NCBI GenBank assembly: GCA_039619475.1
Contig: CM077116.1
Span: 100,051,164-100,115,163 of the forward strand
DNA length: 64,000 nt
Direction: 5' to 3'
Source of the DNA: Icerya purchasi
Taxonomy: Eukaryota > Arthropoda > Insecta > Hemiptera > Monophlebidae
Shown: in pieces, positions 22,020 to 33,148 of the stretch
Position numbering within the stretch: the stretch's first letter is position 1
Layout of the letters: each line of letters starts with the position of its first letter
Position numbers and translations under genes: made by a program
The notes under the pieces: generated by a model
What the model was told of the DNA's origin: nothing
What the model saw: only the letters and a program-made list of their open reading frames with translations
The model's database searches: none

Positions 22020-22515
22020 ATGAAATGTTGACTTAGCTTGCTGCTTGTTCCCGCTTCAATTGTTTAGAAAATTTCACCTTCCAGTCGCGATCTCTCAGTA
22101 AAAAGTTTCGTTCTAAATTCTAGTATCGCCTATTCACACTTTTCCCGTTACGAATAATCGTTTTACCTTCTCACTTAACTGACGCTCTTTTTTAATCATT
22201 CCTTCTTTGAAGTTTCGTCATTTCTATTTGTCGCCTACGTTTTAATACCTTGCCTTCTTTGTTGGCTTTCCCTTTAGTATTTCTTTCTCCTATTACTCTA
22301 CCGATTCTAATCATGTTTTCTCGATTGCTCTTATCTTTCTGTTGGACATTCTGTTCGATTATCAGACACTAAAGATCGAGCCTATAAATCCTTATCGTAC
22401 TTCCTAAACATTTTCCCCCTTTCCTTTTCATGCTAACAATATCCGGTATTGGATTAAATCGACTACACCTAGGCTGATATTCGTAGTTGACGAACCCAAT
22501 AAGGAAAAAAGTACT
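22020..22515 (+). pseudogene. Possible ancient family-A LINE 3' end
   Basis: Pyrimidine-rich like the family-A coding strand and ends GTTGACGAACCCAATAAGGA followed by an A-run, close to the GGTTGACGAGCCC-A(n) terminus of copy A2. No protein motif survives, so this rests on composition and the terminal match only. Confidence 0.35.
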
Positions 22516-22596
22516 TTCCCCTTCGTCACGAATAGAACCCGAGGCGATTGCACTGGGCCATCGCGAAACTAAGTATGCAGTTTAAAAAAAGCAAGG

Positions 22597-23226
22597 GCAT
22601 TTACCAGGGGCGGATCCAGAAAAACATGGGGGAGTTATAATTACGTAAAATATTCTGCGGTAGGCAGTAGATTTGAGAAATAGCCCTTGTTTTATTAAGA
22701 AAATCAAATAGCGACCTTTATAGAAATTTAAAAATGTATTAAAAATACACAATTATTACAATTTAATTTAAATTTAGTTTTATTTTTTAGGAGGTGAAAA
22801 ATAAAACGAAATTATAAAATTCTAGCTAAAATGGTAGTTTCGAAATAGTAAGAAAGATAGTATTTTTATTAGACTTTACTTCTTTAATATTTTTGTTAGT
22901 AATCCGATCCGAATTCTCTTTGTTCGTAAGCAAGTTTAAATATATATATATATTTCTCATTGAACTATTTTTAATTAAAATTGCAAAATAAAAATTAAAA
23001 ATAAATAAAAACAAAAGACCGATGACAGTTGGGTATAAAATAAAAACATAACATTAATAGTTTTATTAGAAAACAGTATTGAATATTAGTTATAATTAAA
23101 TCCATTGGTAAAATTTATACAAATCTTTTATAGCATAAATTAAATTTCTCTGTTATAACAAATTTTTTCATAGAAGCTTTGGTTCTGAGGGGATGCCCCT
23201 CCGATGAATTTTCCACTGGCATTTAC
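22597..23226. mobile_element. hAT-like non-autonomous element with 8-bp duplication
   Basis: The element 22605-23218 (614 bp) starts CAGGGGCGGATCCAG and ends with the complement of CAGTGGAAAATTCA. These imperfect terminal repeats match at 8 of 14 positions, including CAG and GG. GCATTTAC is present exactly at 22597-22604 and 23219-23226. An 8-bp duplication with CAGGGGCG-type ends is the hAT signature. The interior is AT-rich with no transposase, so it would depend on an autonomous hAT. Confidence 0.75.
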
Positions 23227-24530
23227 AAACGGGAAAACGATACCTTTAAATATTTCTTTTGCGGAGAGTTATGCTTTTTTTTTTTTTTTGTTTTCAAATC
23301 GCATGTGAAATTTGAAAAATGGAAAAACAAAATTAAGCATTTAATCGTTTATTTAAATGAAGGCACCGATTATCCGAGTCAAATCATTATAATAAATATC
23401 CTTTTTCATTCATAAAAAGTAGCTACTAAAAAATTTTGGCAGTTTCAAGATGTTCTGTGTTTCGTGCAAACGGCTGTCATATTTTAAATTAATCTGTTGA
23501 AATACTACGAGAGCCAATAATGGTATCTTTTTGCAAACGGTGGTTCAGGAAATGTTAAATGGAATAACGTATCTTTCGTATTCCCTTCTCGTCCCTCCGA
23601 TGTTTTTCGTTATTCCGCGACACTTTTTTTTTTCCGGATATGCAAAGATATTCGGAAAAGTCAATTAGAAGCTGATCCAGAAATCGGTAAAACGAAAGAG
23701 AATCGGAATGATGAATTAAAAAAGGAAGAGACAAGGTGTGAGCGGTGCAATAAGGACCTTAATGGTTAGCAGATAGCTTCATCGTTAATAGAAAAAGAAC
23801 AGTTCAAGGGGGATATTAAGCCGTAATCGAATAAGAAACGATAATAAAACCAGCGGTACGTGAAGATCGGACTGGATGATCAAGTAGAAAGAAAGATAGG
23901 ACGAAACATAGAGATGTTAGATCAGAAATTAGAATGGATCATTTTTTTTGTGTAAGGCTAAAGAAGGCTAGAATTAGGAATTTTAGTCAAAATAGAAGCA
24001 TGAAGACGCATCAGATTGAACTAAAAAAGTGTGTCATTTCATTACCTTCTGTGCCCAATCCGGTGTAAAAATAATGTATTTTCTTACCTTACTTTAATGA
24101 AATGTCCCCTAAATTTTAACCCTTTTCAAGGCACGCATTAAACGAAGTCACGCTGCAATGTTAGATACTGTCAAATATTGTGAGAAGCCTGTCGTTTTTG
24201 CGGAGCTTGTTTTCCAAAAAGAACGATAAGGGTTTTTTAAACTGGGGATAAAATAGTCGTTCACAATGATTTATTTGCGATTGATCTTTGGATACGTATA
24301 TTGTGCGTGCTGCAAACTCGCGAAATTTTTAGATACTTCTGATCGGGTGCAGACTACTTTCATTAGTATTCCGCCATCTCTCGCTTTTTGCTTTACCGTT
24401 TTCCGGTTATTTCTTCTCGTTTCATTTTAACCTTTTTTAAGAACACTGTTCCCCGTACACCCACTAAATCCGGTGTTCACGATTGCCAGTAACAGAAAGC
24501 ACGACAATAGATTATAGCGATTAAAAAGAA
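23227..24530. other. Intergenic DNA, no gene seen
   Basis: Mixed composition; 23640-24000 is purine-rich with no recognisable motif. Poly-T runs near 23620 and 23942. No supported feature. Confidence 0.4.
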
Positions 24531-24534
24531 GTAA

Positions 24535-26200
24535 TTTTTTTTTTTTTTTATTAAAAATAAGTTGTGGGTTCCGTAAGGCATACTGACCGTCTGCGGATGC
24601 CCAACATGCTTATCATCGTTTATTCAAGAAAAAATGTGTTACAATAATTCTGTACAATTATACTATTAATTTTCATACTTATAAATAGTGAGAAAAAATA
24701 ATCTAATAATAATAAAACAAAACTAAAAAAGATTAATACAATGAAGAACTACATATTTATAAAATTTCATACTGCATGTTCGACAAATACGAATGGTCGA
24801 TTCTCCGCCACAGCCAGTTCCAAATTTATCTAACTTAATTTCACTGATGTTATCAATCAACCATTGCTTAATTAATACTTTCCAAGTTCTAATCTCTTTT
24901 TGCATTATATCTTCTGCGATTCGTTCCAGCAGCTTAATTAAAACTATTCCATCCGTATTATCAATCTTACGATTTATGCCTTTCGGTTGAATAAAATATA
25001 CCTCTCTATTATTTCTCGTTGTCCTGCTTCTTGTCACTGTAGCTATTGATATATATTTGTAGTGTCTTATATTCAAGCAATCGGTGATAAAAGTAGCACA
25101 TCTTCGGAGACATTTCATTTCTCTCTCTCCACCAGCTAATATTGCTGTTAACCTGATCTTTGTTAGGGATTATTATCTTTAAGCATTTCTTTTGCTGACT
25201 ACTAATCTTTTTGATTATCGTCGTCCTTTTTGCTTTCCCCCTAAATTGATATCCCTTACATGATTCTTGACAATACTGTAGCGTTATAATATACACACAA
25301 ACTATCCCGTACGGTATTGAAAGAGCCAATTTATAAAGTGCCGGTATCATTTGCCTGATTTTATTAGATAAATTTATAACATGCTTGTCCCAAGATAATG
25401 TTCTGACGATATTTATTCTCAAATATTTAATCTCTTCTGTAGTTTCCAGTTGTGTACACCCACAGTTCGAAGTAGAAGTCAAGCAGTCATGTAAACAATT
25501 ATTGTTATGTATTTTAATAGATGGTTTATATGTTTTCTATATGTACTTGACGTTCTTATATATAAATCCTTCGATTTTTTTAATATTAATAATTAGATGT
25601 TTATCATGCGCCCACCTACACATACTATTCACATCCTCTTGTAAGAGTTTTTCGGTCTCGTGGATGCCACGGTGCTCGATAACGAGTTCTATATCATCCG
25701 CATAAGCAAAGACTGTCGAGTTTTTAACGAATTTATGAAGGGAGTTGGTATAGATCAAAAATAACAACGGAGCCAAAATAGTTCCTTGTTCCACCCCTCT
25801 TGGTTGTAATGCCCTCTCTACTTAATTCTTCATCGATTTTTACTACGCTCTTTCTGTTATATAAAAAACTTTCAAACCATTTATTTTGCTTGCCTATAAT
25901 ACCAATACCTTTCATATCTCGCAACAATATTTGATGGTTTATCGCATCGAATGCTTTACTGATATCTATAAAAATTATAATAAATTGTTTGCCGTTTGCT
26001 AACCCCTTATTTATCCTAATTATTAATACTCTTAACAAAAGATACTGTTGATTTTCCTTCTCTAAAACCAAGTTGCATATTATGCAGCAACTCGTTTCTC
26101 TCCAAATAATTTCTTAAATGATAAGCAAAGTATTGTTCCAAAATGTTTACTTGATGAAGTGGAAGTTGCAGGAAACGATAGCCGGTATTTAAAAAAAAAA
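24535..26200 (-). mobile_element. Family-B LINE (Jockey/CR1-group RT), 5'-truncated copy 1
   Basis: Minus-strand element whose A-tail appears as the T-run 24535-24549. From 26200 downward, broken frames give LLHNMQLGFREGKST (RT), FIIIFIDISKAFDAINHQIL (motif A), GTILAPLLFLIYTNSLH (motif B), FAYADDIEL (catalytic YADD) and KHLIINIKKIEGF. A C-terminal region follows (TRSRTTRNNREVYFIQPKG, then RKIDNTDGIVLIKLLERI). No RNase H is seen. Several frameshifts; the 5' break is next to an A-run at 26190. Its 3' region matches 27067-27790, proving a family. Confidence 0.8.
25733..26071 (-). pseudogene. Family-B RT fragment (motif A region)
   Basis: 112 codons with FIDISKAFDAINHQILL, the aspartate-bearing motif A of LINE reverse transcriptases, followed by KWFESFLYNRKSVV. 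The frame is lost before motif B, which lies in the overlapping frame 25794-25537 together with YADD. Not functional. Confidence 0.7.
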
Positions 26201-26210
26201 AAATGGGCAT

Positions 26211-27060
26211 CGCAAGCCGCGGAAGTTGAAAATTGTGACAAAACGATCAAACAGCTTGCTTGGAAGTGAAGAAATACGAAATGAAAGAAATGATATTTCG
26301 ACGAATTATAATTTTTCTGAATGAATTTAAAACTGGTACCTGAGGTGAGCCGACGATAAATACGGTCAAAGCAACGATAAACGGATGCTGCATTTTAAAT
26401 GTTTCAGTCACGGCGGCGAAATGGTCGCTAATCGGAACGAAATATTATGAACGAAATTGCATTAAGGGAAAAATTTAAATATTCGATTTGAAAACTTAAT
26501 TGTTGGCGTTCCGTTAACGCCGAATACGAAATGTGCACGCATTTTTCATGATAGCAGCTGTCGAAAAAAGATTAGCTCCGCCTTTGTGGATGAGAAAAGT
26601 TTGCAGCGAAAAATTTCCTTCAAAGTACGGCCGCTAGGGTGGGCGGCCGGGTGTTAGGAGCGCAATCGGAATTTAATTGATTTTTATCGGAATGATAAGG
26701 CTTACAGCGGATACCTTATCGCAACGCGATCATCAGTACTCCTAATGTATTTTGTAACATTTGGAAGAGTCCGATTTCTGTTTAAACACATTTTTCAGGA
26801 AGGCCGCCAAGCTCGCCCTTTTTAAATTTAATTTTTCAAGCGAAACTTACCATAAGTTTCCAAACGATATTTCGTTCAAACCGGACGCGTTTATTTTTGA
26901 AATTAAACATTACGCGTTGAAGCAAACATCTAAAAAAGAAAAAAAGTGCCGATAAATATCAGCAAGCTGCAGTTATAAAATGATTATTTTTAATTTAGCT
27001 GACGGTCTCATAGCGCTTTCCTCCAATTTGAAGCCCGATAATAGCCCATTTACTACCTCT
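26211..27060. other. Spacer between family-B LINE copies
   Basis: Less AT-rich than average, with a GC-richer patch at about 26625-26665 (GGCCGCTAGGGTGGGCGGCC). No open frame with recognisable motifs. A promoter-type CpG island is possible but there is no transcript evidence. Confidence 0.35.
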
Positions 27061-27066
27061 TTCTGA

Positions 27067-27790
27067 TTTTTTTTTTTTTTTTATTTTAAAAATAAGCTGT
27101 GGGTCTTACAGGGCAAAAATGCCCGTTGTGTGAGTGTCCAATATTCTTATCAACGTTTATTAAACAAAGATACAAATTACAAAAATTACAACTATTTTAA
27201 CTTATTCCATAAATAACAATACTAATAAACCTAACATAATATTTAATTAAGAGTATATATACATATTACAATACATAATATGGCGCAGTAATATGCATCT
27301 GTACACCGGTACACGCAGACAGTTTAAAACATGATCCTTTGATAGAAACTTAAAAACCAGAAAGGACAACGATAAAGTCAAAACCAAAATCCGTAAATAA
27401 AGAAGCATTAAAGAGTAGCGAGATATCGTAGCTTGATCTTCAGTTTCCGCACCATTCCTTCAACCATTTTTGCACCTCCTTTTCAACACATTAATTTTTG
27501 TTCCCTTTAATATATCATTAGGGATTGTACTTATTTAAATTAATTAAAACTGAATCATCAGTGTTATCAATTCGTAGATTTACACCGCGCGGGGATAGAT
27601 GTAATATGTATTACTTTGGTTTCTTGTTACCCGAATTTTTTCCCTGGATGGTAATTTTATAGTTTTAACATTAAATTCTAGTAATCTATAATAGAAATAA
27701 TAATTACGTACAATATGTAAAGTGATCAGATCAGCGTCGAGAATTTTACAGTTACGATTTCCAACGTGGCCAAGCAATAGTTCAGTTTAA
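27067..27790 (-). mobile_element. Family-B LINE, 5'-truncated copy 2
   Basis: The T-run 27067-27082 is the reversed A-tail, followed by ATAAGCTGTGGGTCTTACAG, which parallels ATAAGTTGTGGGTTCCGTAAG at 24558. The minus frame 27777-27580 reads YYRLLEFNVKTIKLP then RNQSNTYYIYPRAVN, and further on RIDNTDDSVLI. These match the C-terminal region of copy 1 (NREVYFIQPKG; RKIDNTDGIVLI). Only the 3' ~0.7 kb is present. Confidence 0.75.
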
Positions 27791-27929
27791 CTGTGAGCAG
27801 ACAAGTTATGAATGAACAATAATGTTTATGACTTCTCAAAAGTGCCCGGGGCCCGTTAATCGTTAAAAATTACACAATTCTAATTCCTAATTTTTCAGTT
27901 TCATCTATATCTACTCCATTCCGTCGCTT

Positions 27930-28219
27930 TCACCCCCCTTCCATATGTGTTGTTTATGATGCTGATCACATTTTGTTTGAAAGTGCGGCTTTCTCTGCTG
28001 AGCAATCGTTCTTCTATTCTTCTCGGCTAACACCCTACTCCCCTTATCGGTGCTTCTTATATTCTCTCATTTCCTTCTGCTTCCATTATTTCTGTCCTTG
28101 AATTATTTTTATCCACTACATCCTTAAACGCATAAGAATATAAATTTATTTTTCCTCCTTCCTATTTCTTGGGCTAATGTCCTCGCTGACAAAACTTATT
28201 ACAAAAAAAAAAAAAAAAA
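27930..28219 (+). mobile_element. Family-A LINE, 3'-end fragment (copy A3)
   Basis: Encodes CVVYDADHILFESAAFSAEQ, equivalent to CDADHVFFQCSS of copy A2 with cysteines altered, then loses frame. The last bases (TTGGGCTAATGTCCTCGCTG) resemble the end of the copy at 3697-6207 (GGGCTAATGCCCTCTGGTAG), followed by an 18-base A-tail. Severely 5'-truncated. Confidence 0.7.
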
Positions 28220-29998
28220 AGAATAAGGTATAAAGGTCTTGACAGTATGAGAAAGTTGTCGACGTTATTAACTTTTCTTTCTGACCCAAGTTGAATAACT
28301 TTACTATCTCTTCGTTACTCATTCAGTTTTTATTATACGCGCCTGATCGACGGATGGTCAAACCGGTGCAATATGTGATATTGTTATTCCTCTTCTTTCT
28401 CGGTATATATGCTTAGTTTGTGCAGAGGTTTTGAATAGACGGTGTATTGTTATATTCACCCGATCTTCATTATTGGAACGAAGTTCCTTATCGCAGAGTT
28501 AGGCGAAAAAAAATATCGAGCGTTAAATATCGGGCGTTATGTCCGACCGTTACGAAAAACAGTATATAGGTATACGTCATACACATGCACGCTGCTCAGC
28601 AGAGATGTAGATATGCGAATGACAGAGTGGGAAAAGGAGAAAAAATAAAAATAACTGGCCTCTCTGAAATTTTTAATTATTATTTAATTACACCGATTTC
28701 TTTCATCAAGCTAAACGCTCGTCGACAAATTATACGTTCTAATATCAAGCACGTAAGTTTAAATTTCTGATGTTTTCTGTTAGAGTAAAATTCTGTTCTT
28801 CTAATTTTGTCTTTTCTTTAACTTCGCGAAGTATATGTGATTTTTCTTTTACTTGTTTCATTTTATCGTATACTTTATGAGTGTGACTTTATAGCTAATA
28901 TCTGACAAAAAGCGAAAGGATCCTACCGGGTGTCCATAGACACCACCTTTCTTTTTTGCACGTTAGCAACGGTTTTTTCGTTGATGTACAAATCTTTCTT
29001 GTAACTATGACTTTTACTTTATAAGATTTTAATCATTTCCCGGTTATATCGATATCAGTACTAAAAAGTGCTAAGCCAACCCTCAGTTTGTGTCTCGTTC
29101 AAAATTGTGGTGTTTTTTTTATTTTTGGTAGTAAATTTTTCGTAATCGTCTCTACAATGTTGCGAATGTCCGCATTATTGAGAATGCGCTACACTTTCGA
29201 TTAATGTTTCAGCTTCGTAGGCTTCAAAAGGTCTCTTTACTTTTCTGTTAAATAAGAAAACCGTATTCCTTGCGTTAATATAATTTTGTTAAATTAATTT
29301 AATAAATACGGAGTAATTAAAAGTTCGACAATAATAATAGCGCTCATCAATGTCGCATGTCTATGGAAAGAGGATTGAACTGGAGCTTTTTTCAAAATTT
29401 CCTCCTACGTTAGACTTTAATTATGCGGTGGACGATGATGAAATTTAATGAAATATTTGTAAAAGTTATGTACGTTATAAATTCGATTGCATATTGTTAT
29501 ATCAATTACTGATTTTTCTTTTAAATCACAAACTACAATCTTGAAAATATCACCTAAGAAACGAACAAGTCCTAAATAATAAAAGAAATAATGATAGATC
29601 AAGAAGTACAATTTTCAACAATTTAAACGATGTTCTATCACGACCAGAATATATTTGCAAGAATTGAGATGCTTTATTAACCGTTCAGCGTTAATTATTG
29701 AACGCATATAATTCGAGTAGATCAAGAGACACAGTCCGCCGATTCTATAAAAAAAAACAGAGAGCGAACTGGGAATGCATTCTGTCACCAACTACAGATA
29801 TATTTAAGGACCATCGAAAATCAGACTCTCTTGCCTACTGCCATAATAGTCATTGCAGTTGAATACGGCTCAAGGAAGTATGAGGAAATCTAAAAAGAAA
29901 AAAAATCGTTTTTAGAAACATTTTCTATTCTATAAACCGTCACAAGTCGACTTACATTTGATTGGTACAAACAAAATTCTTAACGTAAAATAAAGTCG
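28220..29998. other. Intergenic DNA, no gene seen
   Basis: AT-rich. Open frames are short and without motifs. Nothing supported. Confidence 0.5.
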
Positions 29999-29999
29999 T

Positions 30000-31886
30000 T
30001 TAAGGGGTTATATCACTCAGCAAATTTTTTTTTTTCCATTTTTTTTTTTATTGGCTTAAATGATGCATAAACTATTCAAAAATGATATTTAAGAATTATT
30101 TTTGGAGAAGGGCACCGATAAACAATTTTTTTAGTTTATTTTCTGAGACGCCTCTGAGCGCTCCAAAACGTTTGAAAAGATCGCTCTGCCATACACAGCA
30201 TTTTGAGTGTATTTACAGCTCTGCTGGTAGTTTTTGCCGATACAAATCAGTTGCATTTCTTCAAAATCTATACAGATAATGTTAATAAATCTTATCAAAA
30301 CCATAAAAGGTCATTTGTGCCATTCAGAGCAGAATTTTCAACAGAAATCCGTCCAACCAGCTCATCTTTGAAGGCGACATTGAACATTTTTTTAGGCTCA
30401 CAAAAAAAATGAAAACTGCACACATCTGAAGATGATACTGAAATTGATGCTACACTAGGCTACCGAATCGTGAATTTTATTTCTGTTTTTATTACCATGC
30501 TGTCGCTAATTCTAGTGTGTAAAGAATGCGCATGTAGTGTAATTTTTTCGGAGTCATGCAAACGCGGCCATAGATTTAAGTTCGTTGTAACGTGAAAAAA
30601 ATGTAGAAGTACTTCTATTGACAGTAGCCCTCTCATTAATGGCCATGCTAATGATTTAAACAAACGTTTAACTTTCGCTATCAGATTAATCGGTATTGGG
30701 ATTAATGGAATAAATAAATTCTGTACGTTCATGTGTCTCCCAAAACCAGTGTTTCGAAGTGTCCTATGGGAGCAGATTCCTGGTACACTTGACAAAAATT
30801 AGCCATGCACATTATAGAAATGTATACTCATAAATCAGCTATACCAATGGCATATTTGACGTTGTTCGAAAGATTTATGATGATCTAACGAGAGAAGATC
30901 TTCTTTCCAGTTGCCTTGCAGGATTCAACAAAATGCGAATGAAAGTTAGAATACCGTCATTTGGACAATAAAGCCGAACGATATCTAGCGGCAAAAACGT
31001 GGTTCATATTACAACTAATATCGCTGTAATCATGTACAAAGGCGGTTTTCGAGGACTTCTAGATGTTATGAGCAAATTTCAACTAAAAGTTATTATAGCA
31101 TTGTACCAGTTTACAATTGAAGTTGATTGACGTCAAGTTGAAGCTGCAATTCACTCAGCATTGGAACATTAGCAAAGCCCTCGGGAAGACCTTACGTCGC
31201 CCAGAAAGAGGACTGAAGAGCAAAATTCATGCTTGGAAGGGCAGTTACATGGTGCTGGGATAGCAGAGTAAAAGTAAAAAAATTGGCAAGCCTATATTTT
31301 GGATATTTCATATAGTAAATACGTTTCAAAAGTTTAAACGCGTTTGTCTCGAAACTATGTTTTTCAAATTGGCGGGCATCATAACTCGTTCAATTTTTAT
31401 CCGATTGACTTGAAATTTTAACTGTAGCTTCTTAAATAGATTATCTATTACACACGATTTTTATGATTGATAAATAATTACATTTGCAATAAACAATTTA
31501 AGATCGTTTTTTTTACCGAAAAAAGAAAAAAAATATCAAAACGTCCACCAATTCATGAATTTGAAAAAATAAATAAAAACCTTGTGTACTTCCAAAGAAA
31601 AACTAATGTATATTAAGAAAAAAAAAACAAAAAACCCTCTATGTTGCGTAGGGAGACTGCTACACTGCCCGCCATTTTCCTCCGCCGAAAAAACATTCGT
31701 TGAAATTACCTTGTGCCACGACGCTATTTTGTATGTTAAATGTTAATAAGAAATGTTTTTATATACCTTAAGACATATACAATAAAGTCCCAAAATCTTA
31801 TTTTGGTTCATTAATTTAGTAATCGAGAAATAAATTTTTAAAAATTGATCCATTTTACGGCATGCCTGAGTAGTATAACCCCTTAA
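30000..31886 (+). mobile_element. TTAA-bounded Kolobok/Mutator-like DNA transposon fossil
   Basis: Ends are TTAAGGGGTTATA at 30000 and its complement finishing at 31886, so TTAA sits at both edges. Terminal repeats with GGGG-TTAT next to TTAA resemble Kolobok/T2-type elements. Inside, about 30420-30790 reads DDTEIDATLGYRIVNFI, CKECACSVIFSESCKRGHRF and NKRLTFAIRLIGIGINGINK. This matches the eukaryotic 'Mutator-like transposase' domain (zinc knuckle CxxC, then RLxGxGxxGxxxF). About 30915-31250 reads SSCLAGF, IAVIMYKGGFRGLLDVMSKF and RQVEAAIHSALEH, like the C-terminal part of the same proteins. The DDE centre appears deleted, and there are stops and shifts. Confidence 0.7.
30425..31255 (+). pseudogene. 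Mutator/Kolobok-like transposase pseudogene
   Basis: Coding remnants within the TTAA-bounded element. The N-terminal domain (GYRIVNF at about 30460; CKECACSV; NGINKFCTFM at about 30715) and the C-terminal domain (IAVIMYKGGFRGLL at about 31030) lie only ~250 bases apart, whereas intact proteins have several hundred residues between them. The catalytic middle is therefore missing. In-frame stops include those after FKFVVT and after GTLDKN. Confidence 0.6.
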
Positions 31887-32017
31887 GTAAAAAAGAGAAT
31901 GGGTATTTTCGTCTGCGCTATCATTTGAAAAATGATCTGACCATTTAAACACAACTTTTTATACAGGCTCATATAAAAGTGCATGCGCTTCTTTATAAAA
32001 TATACACTTATATATGC

Positions 32018-32066
<49 letters not shown>

Positions 32067-32084
32067 GTGCATGTGCATGTGCGT
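31887..32084. repeat. AT-rich spacer with long (AT)n tract
   Basis: Includes an AT run at 32021-32059, directly before a SINE head. Confidence 0.7.
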
Positions 32085-32335
32085 GTTTTGTAGGCAGCGC
32101 AGTAACCTAATAATTAACGTGCTTCAGTGCAAAACCAAAGATCGCGGGTTTGAGAGCTGTCTCATTCAAGTCACTCCCAGGTTTAATTAGCCTGAAATAA
32201 TTAGGTACTAGAGAAATCTGAGATAGTAAAGTCAGATCCCGAGTAGAAAGCAACTGGCCCTAATATTCTCTTCAGATTCATTACTCTTAGTATAAACCTT
32301 AACTTCATAATGAAACTAACTTTACTTTTTTACTT
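32085..32335 (+). mobile_element. tRNA-derived SINE, family 2, copy 3
   Basis: Plus-strand copy with head (GGCAGCGCAGTAACCTAATA, an A-box region, and GCGGGTTTGAGAGCTG, a B-box region). The body contains CCTGAAATAATTAGG, ACTAGAGAAATCTGAGATAG, GGCCCTAATATTCTC and CCTTAACTTCATAATGAAAC, with a tail of CTTTACTTTTTTAC. It is the most complete copy of the family with its head. Confidence 0.75.
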
Positions 32336-32879
32336 ATACATACATGTCCTTGAAAAATGGTAAATAAAGAACATTATTAAAATTTTCAGGAGTAGGATAC
32401 AGTTAAATTCATGAAACTTCTTCAACCATTTACAATAACACACACTGGAAAATGAGTAAATCCTCAATTAAGCGATTTCACTGAGCAGTTTTTATATTAT
32501 TATTTTAGAATGACATTTTAGAATCACTTTTCTCTGTGAACAATAATTTTAATCTAAACCGGACATTAGTAGTACTACATACGGCCCTGTTTTTTACAGG
32601 ATAAATAATCATTACTTACTGAATTTCATTTTTAATTCCAGCTTATTTTAATGCACTTTTTTTTCTTTAGTGATAAAGAGGAAAAATACTTTAAAAACTA
32701 AGCATCCCTGAGTCGACTAATCTAGAAAAGGGTTCCTGTATGTTACAATACGATTTAAAACACCTACTGTTAGCTAATGAAAAAATCTTATCTATTACTT
32801 AATGGTAATTTTCGCTGAATATCCGTTAAACTATCTTTCCATATTTTATATCTCTCTCTTTCTCTTCTCCGCCTAATGG

Positions 32880-33148
32880 TTGATAGACACTACCTATTCG
32901 TACATCAATTGTTATATGCAACGCAGATGTACACACGCAAAACTACATTCAGAACTGATTGTAGCCGCTTGTTATAGCGCGCATATGACGTTGTACGTGG
33001 TGGTGTGCCATTGCCTTCCACGTGATTATTAGCGATTATTTATTTTTATTTATTTAATTCTTGTAATAAGTTCGTCGTCGCTCGGGATCGAACCCGTGAC
33101 CGCCATATCGGAAGTCAAGCGCTCTAGCAACTACACTATCCCGACGAC
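32880..33148 (-). mobile_element. tRNA-derived SINE, family 1, copy 2
   Basis: The minus-strand head 33148-33074 is 75 nt with a perfect 7-bp terminal stem (GTCGTCG / CGACGAC), a canonical B box GGGTTCGATCCC and an A-box-like TAGTTGCTAGAGCG. The body (to 32880) matches copy 1 at 12740-13092. Without a CCA end or a clear anticodon arm, a functional tRNA is unlikely. Confidence 0.75.

Noticed and set aside
33074..33148. Possible functional tRNA gene (minus)
   Set aside because: Acceptor stem and B box are good, but no clear D arm and anticodon arm could be drawn and it is attached to a repeated SINE body.
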